DNA of 64,000 nt, taken from positions 50,920-114,919 of the forward strand of contig SUWS01000003.1 of assembly GCA_015061365.1 (NCBI GenBank). Reading direction: 5' to 3'. Below, piece after piece: positions 43,953 through 52,199 of the stretch (positions within the stretch are counted from its first letter, which is position 1; every line of letters starts with the position of its first letter). The notes beneath the pieces are model-generated. The model did not search any database, had not been told where the DNA came from, and saw only the letters and a program-made list of their open reading frames with translations. This DNA is from Lentimicrobiaceae bacterium (GTDB taxonomy: Bacteria; Bacteroidota; Bacteroidia; Bacteroidales; F082). The position numbers were made by a program, and so were the translations under genes.

Positions 43953-44986
43953 TTTGATTCCTCCATTTCTTGATTTGCTGGTTCCTCCTTTTCTGCTTCG
44001 TGTTTTCTAATCTTTGCTTCTTCAACTCTTCTTCTTTCCATCTCCTGGTGGAAAATATAACTCTCTTCAACGAAAGTGTTTATGTTGTTGAATGCAGTTT
44101 CGTTTTCTTTCGGATTAGGGTTAGCTTTTGCGAATTTAACGAGGTCGGCAGTTATAAGAGTGTTTTCAAACTTACTGATGATTGTCTTGTCGATGTCTAA
44201 TTTTTTGACTTCCATAAGTATATCGTCAGACGTCATTTCAACGGCATCAATACTAAATTGTCCTTCAAGATATTCTCTCACTATATCAGTTAAATCCGTG
44301 TAATATTCCTTTGATTTCCCTGATTGCCATAGATTTGAATCCTTAAGTTGAGATAATTTTTCGCGTGCGGTAATGATGGCAGGAATACTCGGCGCAATGT
44401 CCTCTTCTTCTTTCTTTTCTTTATTCTTTGCACGCCTGATGAGATGTATCGTTAACAGTACCAATGCTGCTAAAATAATAGCACCTCCGATAAATGGTGT
44501 AGTCTCTATGAACGTGATGTTCTGTTTTATCGGCATTTTGATCGGCTTGTAAGCCGTTGTTGTATCTATAGATACTGGTTCTACGTAAACATACATATAC
44601 TCCGTAAAACATTTCTCAGTAGCGGTGTCGTTGGCAGATTTAGAATATTTTATTCCGATCGGTGGAATTTCAATATATCCAGTGTCAAAACTTGCTAAGG
44701 TTAAAGTCTGTGAAACGATCACGTTATTGTTGATAGGAGTGCTGCTAATTTCACTCCTTTTTATAATCTCTATGTTTTTACTTAATGTGTCTTTAAAGAT
44801 ATCCCAATCAATTACATAGCTATTAGGTATATTGACATCAATTTTATAATTGAAGGGCTGACCTGCAAAAACGCTGTCTCTGTCGATGCTTCCGTTGGCG
44901 TAGATGTTTTGTGCAAAACAATTGTTAAGTTTTGTTGTCATTATCATCGCCAATATGATGCTTAATATGTACGATTTCCATCTCAT
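43949..44986 (-). CDS. Bat operon membrane protein (DUF4381-like/BatD-like)
   Basis: A 345-aa protein between the DUF58 and batA genes. A signal peptide (ILSIILAMIMTTKLNNCFAQ) precedes a periplasmic beta-sandwich region (SVFAGQPFNYKIDVNIPNSYVIDW ... GYIEIPPIGIKY), one membrane segment (~163-185, FIGGAIILAALVLLTIHLI), and a charged cytoplasmic tail with a helical region (LTDIVREYLEGQFSIDAVEMTSDDIL). Its order of parts resembles BatD in miniature. Proteins at this site are common in Bacteroidetes Bat operons; their role is unknown. Four-base overlaps on both sides. Confidence 0.75.
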   Translation of the reverse strand: MRWKSYILSIILAMIMTTKLNNCFAQNIYANGSIDRDSVFAGQPFNYKIDVNIPNSYVIDWDIFKDTLSKNIEIIKRSEISSTPINNNVIVSQTLTLASFDTGYIEIPPIGIKYSKSANDTATEKCFTEYMYVYVEPVSIDTTTAYKPIKMPIKQNITFIETTPFIGGAIILAALVLLTIHLIRRAKNKEKKEEEDIAPSIPAIITAREKLSQLKDSNLWQSGKSKEYYTDLTDIVREYLEGQFSIDAVEMTSDDILMEVKKLDIDKTIISKFENTLITADLVKFAKANPNPKENETAFNNINTFVEESYIFHQEMERRRVEEAKIRKHEAEKEEPANQEMEESK

Positions 44987-45861
44987 CGTCTTGATTCTCT
45001 TTTCTTAAATAACTGCATTAATGGTTTAACATAATCTATATCTGTATAAATCAGAGTGTTGTCGATGCCATTGTTAGCAAAGATCTTGTTGAGCCTAATT
45101 GATTCAGATTGGATATGCTTTTGATATGCCTCGTTCCATGAACTCATTGATGTGTCGATCCATACATCTTTGTTGGTTTCAGAATCTCTGAATTTTACAA
45201 GTCCGATTTTAGGAATTACCAATTCTCTTTTATCAGTAATTCTTAAACAAACTAAGTCATGTTTGTTAGCGGCGATTCTAATCTGTTGGTCGAATGGCTT
45301 GTTTGATATAAAATCTGAAATTAAGAAAGCTGTGGTACGCTTCTTTATTGCACTTGTCAGGAAACGTAATCCCTCACCGATATCAGTGCCCTTATGTTGT
45401 GGTGTAAATGTTACTATCTCTCTGATAATACGTAATATATGACTCGATCCTTTTTTGGGAGGAATAAACTTCTCAATCTGGTCGCTGAAGAAGATCACCC
45501 CAACCTTGTCATTGTTCTGTATTGCGGAGAATGCTAAAACGGCTGCTAATTCGGCAGTAAGATCTCGCTTAGATATATTGACGGAGCCAAAGTCGTTTGA
45601 ACCAGAGACATCAATTAGTAACATGACAGTCATTTCTCTTTCTTCTTCGAATACCTTGACAAAAGGTCGGTTGAAACGAGCCGTTACATTCCAATCTATA
45701 TTACGAATGTCGTCACCATATTGATATTCACGAACTTCACTGAAGGTCATACCACGCCCTTTGAAAGCACTATGATATTGACCTGAAAAAATATTGTTGG
45801 TCAAGCCACGTGTCTTAATCTCGATTTTTCTAACCTTTTTAAATAGTTCGTTTGTTTCCAT
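44983..45861 (-). CDS. DUF58 domain protein
   Basis: A 292-aa cytoplasmic protein of the DUF58 family, a divergent VWA-like fold. The signature GRGMTFSEVREYQYGDDIRNIDWNVTARFNRPFVKVFEEERE (~35-76) is diagnostic, followed by the VWA-like LLIDVSGSNDFG and TTAFLISDFISN. DUF58 proteins nearly always sit next to MoxR ATPases, as here (11 bp), and are thought to be their partners or substrates. The start of the next gene overlaps its stop by four bases. Confidence 0.93.
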   Translation of the reverse strand: METNELFKKVRKIEIKTRGLTNNIFSGQYHSAFKGRGMTFSEVREYQYGDDIRNIDWNVTARFNRPFVKVFEEEREMTVMLLIDVSGSNDFGSVNISKRDLTAELAAVLAFSAIQNNDKVGVIFFSDQIEKFIPPKKGSSHILRIIREIVTFTPQHKGTDIGEGLRFLTSAIKKRTTAFLISDFISNKPFDQQIRIAANKHDLVCLRITDKRELVIPKIGLVKFRDSETNKDVWIDTSMSSWNEAYQKHIQSESIRLNKIFANNGIDNTLIYTDIDYVKPLMQLFKKRESRR

Positions 45862-45872
45862 AATTCAATAAA

Positions 45873-46865
45873 TCACGGCACTTCAACAATGTTTAAAATC
45901 TCATTGATAATTTCTTCTGTCGTTATATTCTCAGCTTCTGCTTCGTATGTCAAACCGATACGGTGTCTCATTACGTCAGGTGCTACAGCGCGAACATCTT
46001 CTGGGATGACATAACCGCGGCGTTTTATAAAAGCGTATGCCTTAGCAGCCATAGCTAAATTGATAGTAGCACGTGGCGATCCTCCGTAACTGATGAGGTT
46101 AGCAAACTTCTTTAATTTATAATCGTTTGGATAACGTGAAGCAAAAACGATGTCGGTGATGTAGTTTTCTATTTTTTCGTCAAGATATACTTCTCGACAG
46201 ACTTTCCTTGCATTCAGAATTTCTTTTGTGGAAGTAACAGGCTTTACTTCTGGATAATCTTTGTTGATATTCTGACGAAGAATGATCTTTTCTTCTTCCT
46301 TTTTAGGATAGTCTATTATGACCTTTAACATAAAACGGTCGACCTGTGCTTCTGGAAGCGGATATGTACCTTCTTGCTCTATCGGGTTCTGTGTCGCCAT
46401 TACGAGGAACGGGTCAGGTAGTGCGAAAGTGCTTTCTCCAATGGTGACTTGATGTTCCTGCATAGCTTCTAATAATGCGCTTTGTACCTTGGCTGGCGAA
46501 CGGTTGATTTCATCGGCTAATACGAAATTAGCGAAAACAGGTCCCTTACGAACTATGAACTCTTCGTTCTTCTGACTGTAAATCATAGTACCAATCAAGT
46601 CGGCTGGTAAAAGGTCCGGAGTGAACTGGATACGGCTGAAATCTGCATCGATAATGCTTGATAATGTTTTGATGGCAAGTGTCTTAGCCAATCCAGGAAC
46701 GCCTTCAAGAAGAATGTGACCATTTGATAATAAACCAATAAGCAATCTTTCTGTCATGTGTCTCTGACCGACTATAACCTTGCTCATTTCAAGATTAATG
46801 AGGTCGATGAAATGGCTTTCATTCTTAATTCTTTCGTTAAGTTCACGAATATCTGTCTCTATCAT
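45873..46865 (-). CDS. moxR: MoxR family AAA+ ATPase
   Basis: A 330-aa ATPase, first gene of the Bat operon. Walker A GVPGLAKT (~55-62), Walker B FVLADEINRSPAKVQSALLEAMQE, sensor 1 FLVMATQNPIEQEGTYPLPEAQVDRF, and the MoxR-type C-terminal lid SRYPNDYKLKKFANLISYGGSPRATINLAMAAKAYAF...RRGYVIPEDVRAVAPDVMRHRI. MoxR proteins act as chaperone-like partners for VWA proteins, here probably DUF58, BatA and BatB. It has its own -7 element, so the operon need not depend on the upstream sigma-factor gene. Confidence 0.95.
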   Translation of the reverse strand: MIETDIRELNERIKNESHFIDLINLEMSKVIVGQRHMTERLLIGLLSNGHILLEGVPGLAKTLAIKTLSSIIDADFSRIQFTPDLLPADLIGTMIYSQKNEEFIVRKGPVFANFVLADEINRSPAKVQSALLEAMQEHQVTIGESTFALPDPFLVMATQNPIEQEGTYPLPEAQVDRFMLKVIIDYPKKEEEKIILRQNINKDYPEVKPVTSTKEILNARKVCREVYLDEKIENYITDIVFASRYPNDYKLKKFANLISYGGSPRATINLAMAAKAYAFIKRRGYVIPEDVRAVAPDVMRHRIGLTYEAEAENITTEEIINEILNIVEVP

Positions 46866-46896
46866 TTTGACTGTTTTTTTGTATTATTAATATGTG

Positions 46897-46904
46897 CAAA
46901 ATTA
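46897..46904 (-). promoter_or_regulatory. -7 promoter element of the Bat operon
   Basis: On the minus strand TAATTTTG followed by CACA, 32 nt before the moxR start; matches TAnnTTTG. Confidence 0.6.
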
Positions 46905-47015
46905 ACAAGTTTTTGTCGATTTTATTGTATTTATTTTGACAAAAATTTATAATCTGAGTTTCGAACAATGACTTGTTTAGTATACGACTCATCGCTCGAA
47001 ACTCGAAGCTGTTCG

Positions 47016-47525
47016 CTAATTTGGACAATATTCACTTAATTGTTGCATTAGTTTCTTTCTGCTATAGAAGATTCTGCTTTTTACGGTTCCAATTGTAAAA
47101 TGTAGACAATCAGCGATTTCCTTGTATTTGTATCCTTCGTTGTACATGTCAAAGGCGCGTCTGAATTCTTCGTCCAATTGTTTTATTCCTTTCTCTAATT
47201 CAATTGCGTTCAGGATGGACTCTGGATCTGTGTCGGTATGCGAATTACTGATATTTAAATAGTAAAGATCTTCTGTCTGGTCGATGATGGTGTTCGCTTT
47301 TTTGGTTCTTCGATAGTTATTAATGAATATGTTTTTCATGATGGTATAAACCCATGCCTTGAAATTGTTGTGATTGACGTATTTCTCCCTGTAGATTAAT
47401 GCTTTGAGAAATGTCTCTTGTGTTAAGTCTTTGGCGTCGTCTTCGTTGCCGGTCAGTTGTTTTGCAAATGTTTCAAGATTGCCTTGAAGATTTGTCAGAT
47501 TGGTGTTGAATTCAATTGTTGTCAT
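47016..47525 (-). CDS. ECF-type RNA polymerase sigma factor
   Basis: A 169-aa sigma-70 family protein. Region 2 is at ~17-75 (FAKQLTGNEDDAKDLTQETFLKALIYREKYVNHNNFKAWVYTIMKNIFINNYRR) and region 4 at ~115-162 (LDEEFRRAFDMYNEGYKYKEIADCLHFTIGTVKSRIFYSRKKLM), with no region 3, so it is an ECF sigma factor. No anti-sigma gene is adjacent. The type resembles the widespread Bacteroidetes SigE/ECF42-like group, but subgroup assignment needs a search. It has a strong housekeeping-type promoter. Confidence 0.92.
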   Translation of the reverse strand: MTTIEFNTNLTNLQGNLETFAKQLTGNEDDAKDLTQETFLKALIYREKYVNHNNFKAWVYTIMKNIFINNYRRTKKANTIIDQTEDLYYLNISNSHTDTDPESILNAIELEKGIKQLDEEFRRAFDMYNEGYKYKEIADCLHFTIGTVKSRIFYSRKKLMQQLSEYCPN

Positions 47526-47577
47526 TTTGATGTTGTTTTTGTGTTTAAAATTGGGTTGTTTTTTGTTGTTGCGAGTG

Positions 47578-47607
47578 CAAAAATAATATACAATTTTTAT
47601 TTGTCAA
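47578..47607 (-). promoter_or_regulatory. Promoter of ECF sigma gene (-33 and -7)
   Basis: On the minus strand TTG, 19 nt, then TATTTTTG: the best-spaced Bacteroidetes promoter in the window along with that of tRNA-Asp. The start codon is 53 nt further on. Confidence 0.75.
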
Positions 47608-47705
47608 TACCCTTCTATGGCAATCTGACCCCATAATGACCGTTTTGTTTTCTATTGGATTGATTTATTGTATTTTACGAAATGTTAAAAAAATGTTAAA
47701 TTTTG

Positions 47706-47782
47706 AAAGTTAACGGAAATTTGAAAAAGTTAACGGAAATCTTATTAAATTTTAAGGATTTTTGACATAAGTTAACGGAAAT
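47706..47782. promoter_or_regulatory. Threefold direct repeat AAGTTAACGGAAAT, possible operator
   Basis: Copies start at 47707, 47727 and 47769, that is 20 and 42 bp apart, close to two and four turns of the helix, so all three face the same side. Each contains the palindrome GTTAAC. The sites lie in the divergent gap 47526-47873 between the sigma-factor gene and the DUF2520 operon. The gap otherwise holds only AT-rich sequence and promoter elements. Confidence 0.6.
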
Positions 47783-47848
47783 TAAGAATGCGTATTTACT
47801 TACTTCGTATTGTAAATTATGATTTGTCGATTGTTAATTATTTTTTCG

Positions 47849-47856
47849 TATCTTCG
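47849..47856 (+). promoter_or_regulatory. Possible -7 element of the DUF2520-lpxB operon
   Basis: TATCTTCG, one mismatch to TAnnTTTG, with TTG about 22 nt upstream; the start codon is 17 nt downstream. Confidence 0.45.
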
Positions 47857-47873
47857 TAGAAAATTATTCAGAG

Positions 47874-48641
47874 ATGATTCCATTCTTTAAAATATGTATA
47901 ATAGGTTCTGGAAATGTTTCTTACACATTTTCTAATGTGTTGAAAAACAATGGTATAAATCCTAAGTATATTTTGATACGTAATGTAGATAAAATACCTG
48001 AAGTTGAGAGTCTATTTGGAGTGGAAACTGTTGCGGATTATGATATAATCTCAGACTGTGACCTGATAATTGTAGCGGTAAATGATGATTCGATAAAGGA
48101 TGTGGCTTCTAATCTTAAAAATTTTAAAGGATTGGTTGTTCATACATCAGGAACACAATTTTCTTCTGTTTTAGATTGTGTTGATAATTACGGGGTTTTG
48201 TATCCTTTGCAAACATTGACAAAAGGTTTTGATGTCGATTTTAAAATGGTGCCGTTACTTATAAATGCTTCATCATCTGATAATTTGAATAAATTGAAAC
48301 ATCTTGCTGACTTACTTTCTGAGTTTGTAATTGAATGTTCCGACGAAGACAGGAGTTATATCCACATGAGTGCTGTTTATGTGTCTAATTTTGTGAATGT
48401 AATGTTGCAAATAGGAAATAAATTATTAGCTAACAAAGGTTTAGATGTTTCGGTGTTAAATCCTTTGGTACGTGAAACGATTAATAAATCTTTTGCATTA
48501 GGTCCGGAAAATGCTTTGACAGGTCCTGCTAAAAGAGGTGATGTGAATACTATCGACAAACATAAGTTTATGTTAAAAGACAATGTTGAAGAAAAACAGA
48601 TTTACGAATTATTGACAAATTATATAATTAACAAATATTAA
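47874..48641 (+). CDS. Rossmann-like/DUF2520 protein
   Basis: A 255-aa protein with an N-terminal NAD(P)-binding fold (~6-35, KICIIGSGNVSYTFSNVLKNNG) and a C-terminal helical DUF2520 domain (~130-250) with HMSAVYVSNFVNVML and GPAKRGDVNTIDKH. It resembles F420-dependent or 3-hydroxyacid-type NADP reductases, but no substrate is known. It is first in a tight plus-strand operon leading to KdsC-like phosphatase, prenyltransferase, Maf and LpxB, and the order is common in Bacteroidetes. Confidence 0.88.
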   Translation: MIPFFKICIIGSGNVSYTFSNVLKNNGINPKYILIRNVDKIPEVESLFGVETVADYDIISDCDLIIVAVNDDSIKDVASNLKNFKGLVVHTSGTQFSSVLDCVDNYGVLYPLQTLTKGFDVDFKMVPLLINASSSDNLNKLKHLADLLSEFVIECSDEDRSYIHMSAVYVSNFVNVMLQIGNKLLANKGLDVSVLNPLVRETINKSFALGPENALTGPAKRGDVNTIDKHKFMLKDNVEEKQIYELLTNYIINKY

Positions 48642-48645
48642 CAAA

Positions 48646-49170
48646 ATGAAGAATTATAAAGAAAAATTAAAAGATATTACTACTTTCATATTTGATTATG
48701 ATGGTGTTATGACTACTGGTGAAGTTTTAGTGGATGGTAATGGCATTCCGTTGAGAAGTAGTGATGTTAAGGATGGCTATGCTCTCCAATTAGCAGTTCG
48801 TCTCGGATACAATGTCGCGGTTATCACTGGCGGTTATTCTGTGTCTATAGAAAAAAGAATGGCGATGTTGGGCGTTAAAGACGTCTTCGTGCGTTCTGCT
48901 AATAAAGTTGAAGTCTTGGAGAGATATATGAAAACCAATGATTTAAAGCCTGAACAAATTATGTATATGGGAGATGACTTGCCAGATTATCCTGTGATGA
49001 AAATCATCGGCTTGCCTGTATGTCCAGCCGATGCATCTCCTGAGATTAAAGATATTAGTCTCTATATCAGTAATCGTAATGGTGGTAGAGGTGCTGTTCG
49101 TGATATTATAGAACAAGTTCTGAAAGCTCAAGATAAATGGATGAAAGATTTTGCCTGTTATATTTGGTAG
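48646..49170 (+). CDS. kdsC: KdsC-like HAD phosphatase
   Basis: A 174-aa C0-type HAD phosphatase without cap domain. The catalytic motif FDYDGVMTTGEV (~14-25) has the nucleophile D-x-D; VAVITGGYSVSIEKRM is motif II, and MYMGDDLPDYPVM is motif IV. This matches KdsC, which dephosphorylates KDO-8-phosphate for lipopolysaccharide, and YrbI-type enzymes. A closely related sugar-phosphate phosphatase cannot be excluded. lpxB in the same operon supports an envelope role. Confidence 0.85.
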   Translation: MKNYKEKLKDITTFIFDYDGVMTTGEVLVDGNGIPLRSSDVKDGYALQLAVRLGYNVAVITGGYSVSIEKRMAMLGVKDVFVRSANKVEVLERYMKTNDLKPEQIMYMGDDLPDYPVMKIIGLPVCPADASPEIKDISLYISNRNGGRGAVRDIIEQVLKAQDKWMKDFACYIW

Positions 49171-49179
49171 TTTCTGATT

Positions 49180-50124
49180 ATGAATAAGATAAAATGTTTT
49201 TTTAAGTTAATCCGTTACTCGAATCTTTTGATGATAGCTTTAATGACGTTTTTAGTCTATTATTGCTTGATGTTACCGATGTTTAAGACTGGTATTGTCG
49301 GTGCGGTGCCTTCGTCTCCTGCGTTTATTTTGCTCGTGATTTCTTTACTTTTTATAGTCGCAGGTGGTTATGTGATTAATGATTATTTTGATGTGGAAAT
49401 CGACAAGATAAACAAGCCTGATAAACTTATAGTATCAAGAGTTTTCTCCGAAAATGTCACTAAGTTTTTTTATATAACATTGACATTCTTAGGTTTACTT
49501 AGCGGATTGCTGTCAAGTATAATGATTTTGAATTCGAAGTTTTACCTGCTTTTCGCAATTTTGTTTTTGCTGGTTTGTATGCTTTATTCATATTCTGCAT
49601 ATTATAAAAAGAAATTAATAGTTGGCAACTTGATAGTATCCGTATCGGTTGCATTTGCTGTTTTTCTACCTTGGCTATTTGAAATATTGTATCTTTCAAA
49701 TAATACACTGATACTTTATGCGGTAGGGGATACTTTGATGTTAACTTTACCTTATGTATTGATATACACTATCTTTGCCTTTTTCATGACTATGATGAGA
49801 GAGATAATAAAAGATGCTGAAGATTTTAAAGGTGATCTTGTAACTCTTTGTCGTACAATACCAATTGTATTGGGAATTAAAAAGATGAATATAATATTAG
49901 GATTTATAGTTTTTTTGTTATGTGCGGTTATACTTTATTATCAGATGGTTCTATATTACCAGCATTCTTATTTTGCTTTAAGTATTATGTTCATTATTTG
50001 GATTAGTCTACCGATTTCAATAATTAAGTTATTTAACAAAAAAGTTGATATCGATTATCATAGTTATTCGGTTTTCTTAAAAATAATTATGTTGTTAGGT
50101 GTTTTATCAATGATATTTATATAA
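49180..50124 (+). CDS. UbiA family prenyltransferase
   Basis: A 314-aa integral membrane enzyme with about nine membrane segments. The first Asp-rich motif is VINDYFDVEIDKINKPDK (~65-82), and the second is MREIIKDAEDFKGD (~206-219). In Bacteroidetes this form is usually annotated as geranylgeranylglycerol-phosphate geranylgeranyltransferase-like, but the acceptor is uncertain; it could be a quinone or lipid head group. It starts 9 bp after kdsC. Confidence 0.88.
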   Translation: MNKIKCFFKLIRYSNLLMIALMTFLVYYCLMLPMFKTGIVGAVPSSPAFILLVISLLFIVAGGYVINDYFDVEIDKINKPDKLIVSRVFSENVTKFFYITLTFLGLLSGLLSSIMILNSKFYLLFAILFLLVCMLYSYSAYYKKKLIVGNLIVSVSVAFAVFLPWLFEILYLSNNTLILYAVGDTLMLTLPYVLIYTIFAFFMTMMREIIKDAEDFKGDLVTLCRTIPIVLGIKKMNIILGFIVFLLCAVILYYQMVLYYQHSYFALSIMFIIWISLPISIIKLFNKKVDIDYHSYSVFLKIIMLLGVLSMIFI

Positions 50125-50126
50125 TT

Positions 50127-50708
50127 ATGTTAACAAATTTAAAGAAATACAATATTATATTAGCTTCAAAATCTCCGAGACGTCAGGAATTGTTAAAGGG
50201 TATAGGGATTGCTTTTAACATTATGACTAAAGATGTTGATGAGTCGTATTCTAAGAATATATCTGTATATGAAGTAGCTCCTTTTTTGAGCTTGAAAAAA
50301 GCTAAAGCATTTGATGAATCGGAACTTCCTGAAAACTACATGGTTATAACAGCCGATACTGTCGTGCTTATTAATGATACAATTCTTGGTAAACCAAAAG
50401 ATGATGACGACGCACGTAAAATGCTGAAGGTTTTGTCGGGGAATAAGCATTCTGTTATCACTGGAGTTACAGTTCGAACTAAAGAAAAAACAAAGACATT
50501 CTCTGTTACTTCAAAGGTTTCATTTGATGTGCTCGATGAAACTGAAATTAATTATTATGTTGATAATTTTAAGCCGTTCGATAAGGCGGGATCATACGGC
50601 ATACAGGAATGGATTGGTTATATTGGAGTTAACGGCGTAGATGGTTCATATTTTAATGTTATGGGATTGCCGACGCAGAGATTGTATCAAATCTTAAAGA
50701 ATTTCTGA
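50127..50708 (+). CDS. maf: Maf family nucleotide pyrophosphatase
   Basis: A 193-aa house-cleaning enzyme that hydrolyses dTTP/UTP or modified nucleotides. Motifs: ILASKSPRRQELLKGIG (~10-26), VDESYS, VITADTVVLINDTILGKPKDDDDARKML (~72-99), SGNKHSVITGV, and YVDNFKPFDKAGSYGIQEW. This fits the dTTP/UTP (YhdE-like) subtype. Two bases separate it from both neighbours. Confidence 0.95.
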   Translation: MLTNLKKYNIILASKSPRRQELLKGIGIAFNIMTKDVDESYSKNISVYEVAPFLSLKKAKAFDESELPENYMVITADTVVLINDTILGKPKDDDDARKMLKVLSGNKHSVITGVTVRTKEKTKTFSVTSKVSFDVLDETEINYYVDNFKPFDKAGSYGIQEWIGYIGVNGVDGSYFNVMGLPTQRLYQILKNF

Positions 50709-50710
50709 TT

Positions 50711-50977
50711 ATGAAGATAAAGGATAGTTTTATATTGGGTGTTATTATGTCTGTGGCGATTTTTTTCGTCTTTTATGGTGTAATCAATTTTTTTACTTCT
50801 TACCCATATTTCTCGCAAAGTCGTGATTCTCTGTGGGTTTATATTATTTCACTTGTGCCAAATCTTTTGTTGTCAAGATTTATGTTGGTGAAATGGGAAT
50901 ATGAGTCATTGGGTAAAGGTGTGTTGTTAACTACGTTAGTGTGTATTTTATTAATAATGTATATAGTTTTGAAATGA
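50711..50977 (+). CDS. Small three-segment membrane protein
   Basis: An 88-aa hydrophobic protein with segments at ~7-30 (FILGVIMSVAIFFVFYGVINFF), ~43-60 and ~70-87. There is no recognised domain. It begins 2 bp after maf, and its stop overlaps the lpxB start by four bases (ATGA), so it is clearly expressed with lpxB. A role near lipid A synthesis is only a guess from position. Confidence 0.8.
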   Translation: MKIKDSFILGVIMSVAIFFVFYGVINFFTSYPYFSQSRDSLWVYIISLVPNLLLSRFMLVKWEYESLGKGVLLTTLVCILLIMYIVLK

Positions 50978-52095
50978 AATATTACGTGATAGCGGGTGAG
51001 GCGTCTGGTGATCTTCACGGTTCGAATCTGATAGCCTCCATAAAGAAAAGGGATCCTCGTGCGAAGATTCGTGCGTGGGGCGGTGACCTCATGAAGGCTC
51101 AGGGTGCTACTTTGGTGAAGCATTACCGTGATTTGGCTTTTATGGGTTTTGTTGAAGTTCTTATGCATCTGAGGATTATCTTAAATAATCTTAAGTTTTG
51201 TAAAAAAGATATTTTGAATTTTGCACCAGATGCGATAATCCTTATCGATTATCCTGGATTTAATATTAAGGTGGCTAAATTCGCTCATAAACATAATATT
51301 AAGGTTTATTATTATATTTCTCCTCAGGTCTGGGCTTGGAAAAAACGTAGGGTTTATACCTTAAAAAAAGTGGTCGACAAGATGTTGGTGATCTTGCCGT
51401 TTGAGAAACCATTTTATGAAGAATATGATATGGATGTTCATTTTGTGGGACATCCGTTGCTTGATGAGATGTCAAAGTTAAAGAATGTTAACAGGAAAGT
51501 TTTTCTTAAACAGAATAATCTTGATCCGAAGAAAGAGGTTATAGCCTTGCTGCCAGGCAGTCGTACTCAAGAAGTGTCGCGTATGCTTGAAATAATGCTC
51601 AAAGTTATTGAACTTTATCCGGAATATCAATTTGTTATAGCAGCAGCTCCATCGCTTACTGAGGAATTCTATAAATCACTCATCGGAAAAGAAAATGTTA
51701 CTTTGCTTTTTAACAAGACATACCAATTGCTACAGGTGGCGAGTGCTGCTATAGTTACCTCTGGAACAGCGACTTTAGAGACCGCATTATTGTATGTTCC
51801 AGAAGTGATTTGTTATAAGGGAAATCCTATCTCATATAGGATCGCAAAGAATCTGATAAAGATAAAATATATTTGTCTTGTTAATCTTATTATGGATAAA
51901 CCTGTGGTTAAGGAATTGATACAGGATGATTTAACGCCTGAAAATATTAAGTCTGAATTAGATCAGTTGTTGACTAATCCCAAAAGACAACGTGCAATCC
52001 TTGAAGATTATGATGAATTAAGACATGTTCTGGGTAATGCCGGAGCTTCCGACAATGCAGCTTCTATTATAGTGTCAGATCTTAAAAAGAAATAA
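50974..52095 (+). CDS. lpxB: Lipid-A-disaccharide synthase
   Basis: Joins UDP-2,3-diacylglucosamine and lipid X in lipid A synthesis. The start is MKYYVIAGEASGDLHGSNL (50974), inside the preceding gene's stop; the track's start is 11 codons earlier. The 373-aa protein has the family motifs GEASGDLHG, DYPGFNIKVA, VYYYISPQVWAWKKRR, FVGHPLLDE, IALLPGSRTQEVSRML, and TSGTATLETAL. It confirms that the organism makes lipopolysaccharide. Confidence 0.96.
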   Translation: MKYYVIAGEASGDLHGSNLIASIKKRDPRAKIRAWGGDLMKAQGATLVKHYRDLAFMGFVEVLMHLRIILNNLKFCKKDILNFAPDAIILIDYPGFNIKVAKFAHKHNIKVYYYISPQVWAWKKRRVYTLKKVVDKMLVILPFEKPFYEEYDMDVHFVGHPLLDEMSKLKNVNRKVFLKQNNLDPKKEVIALLPGSRTQEVSRMLEIMLKVIELYPEYQFVIAAAPSLTEEFYKSLIGKENVTLLFNKTYQLLQVASAAIVTSGTATLETALLYVPEVICYKGNPISYRIAKNLIKIKYICLVNLIMDKPVVKELIQDDLTPENIKSELDQLLTNPKRQRAILEDYDELRHVLGNAGASDNAASIIVSDLKKK

Positions 52096-52199
52096 GGAAT
52101 TTTACTAATATTTTTTAACATAAAATATTGTAAATAAATATATTGTATATCAAAAAATATTTATATCTTGCGCCATGAATCCAAAATTTGTGAAGCAAG

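Noticed and set aside
47016-47525. ECF sigma factor as dedicated regulator of the Bat operon
   Set aside because: Adjacency alone is weak: moxR has its own housekeeping-type -7 box and no distinct ECF promoter motif is visible.
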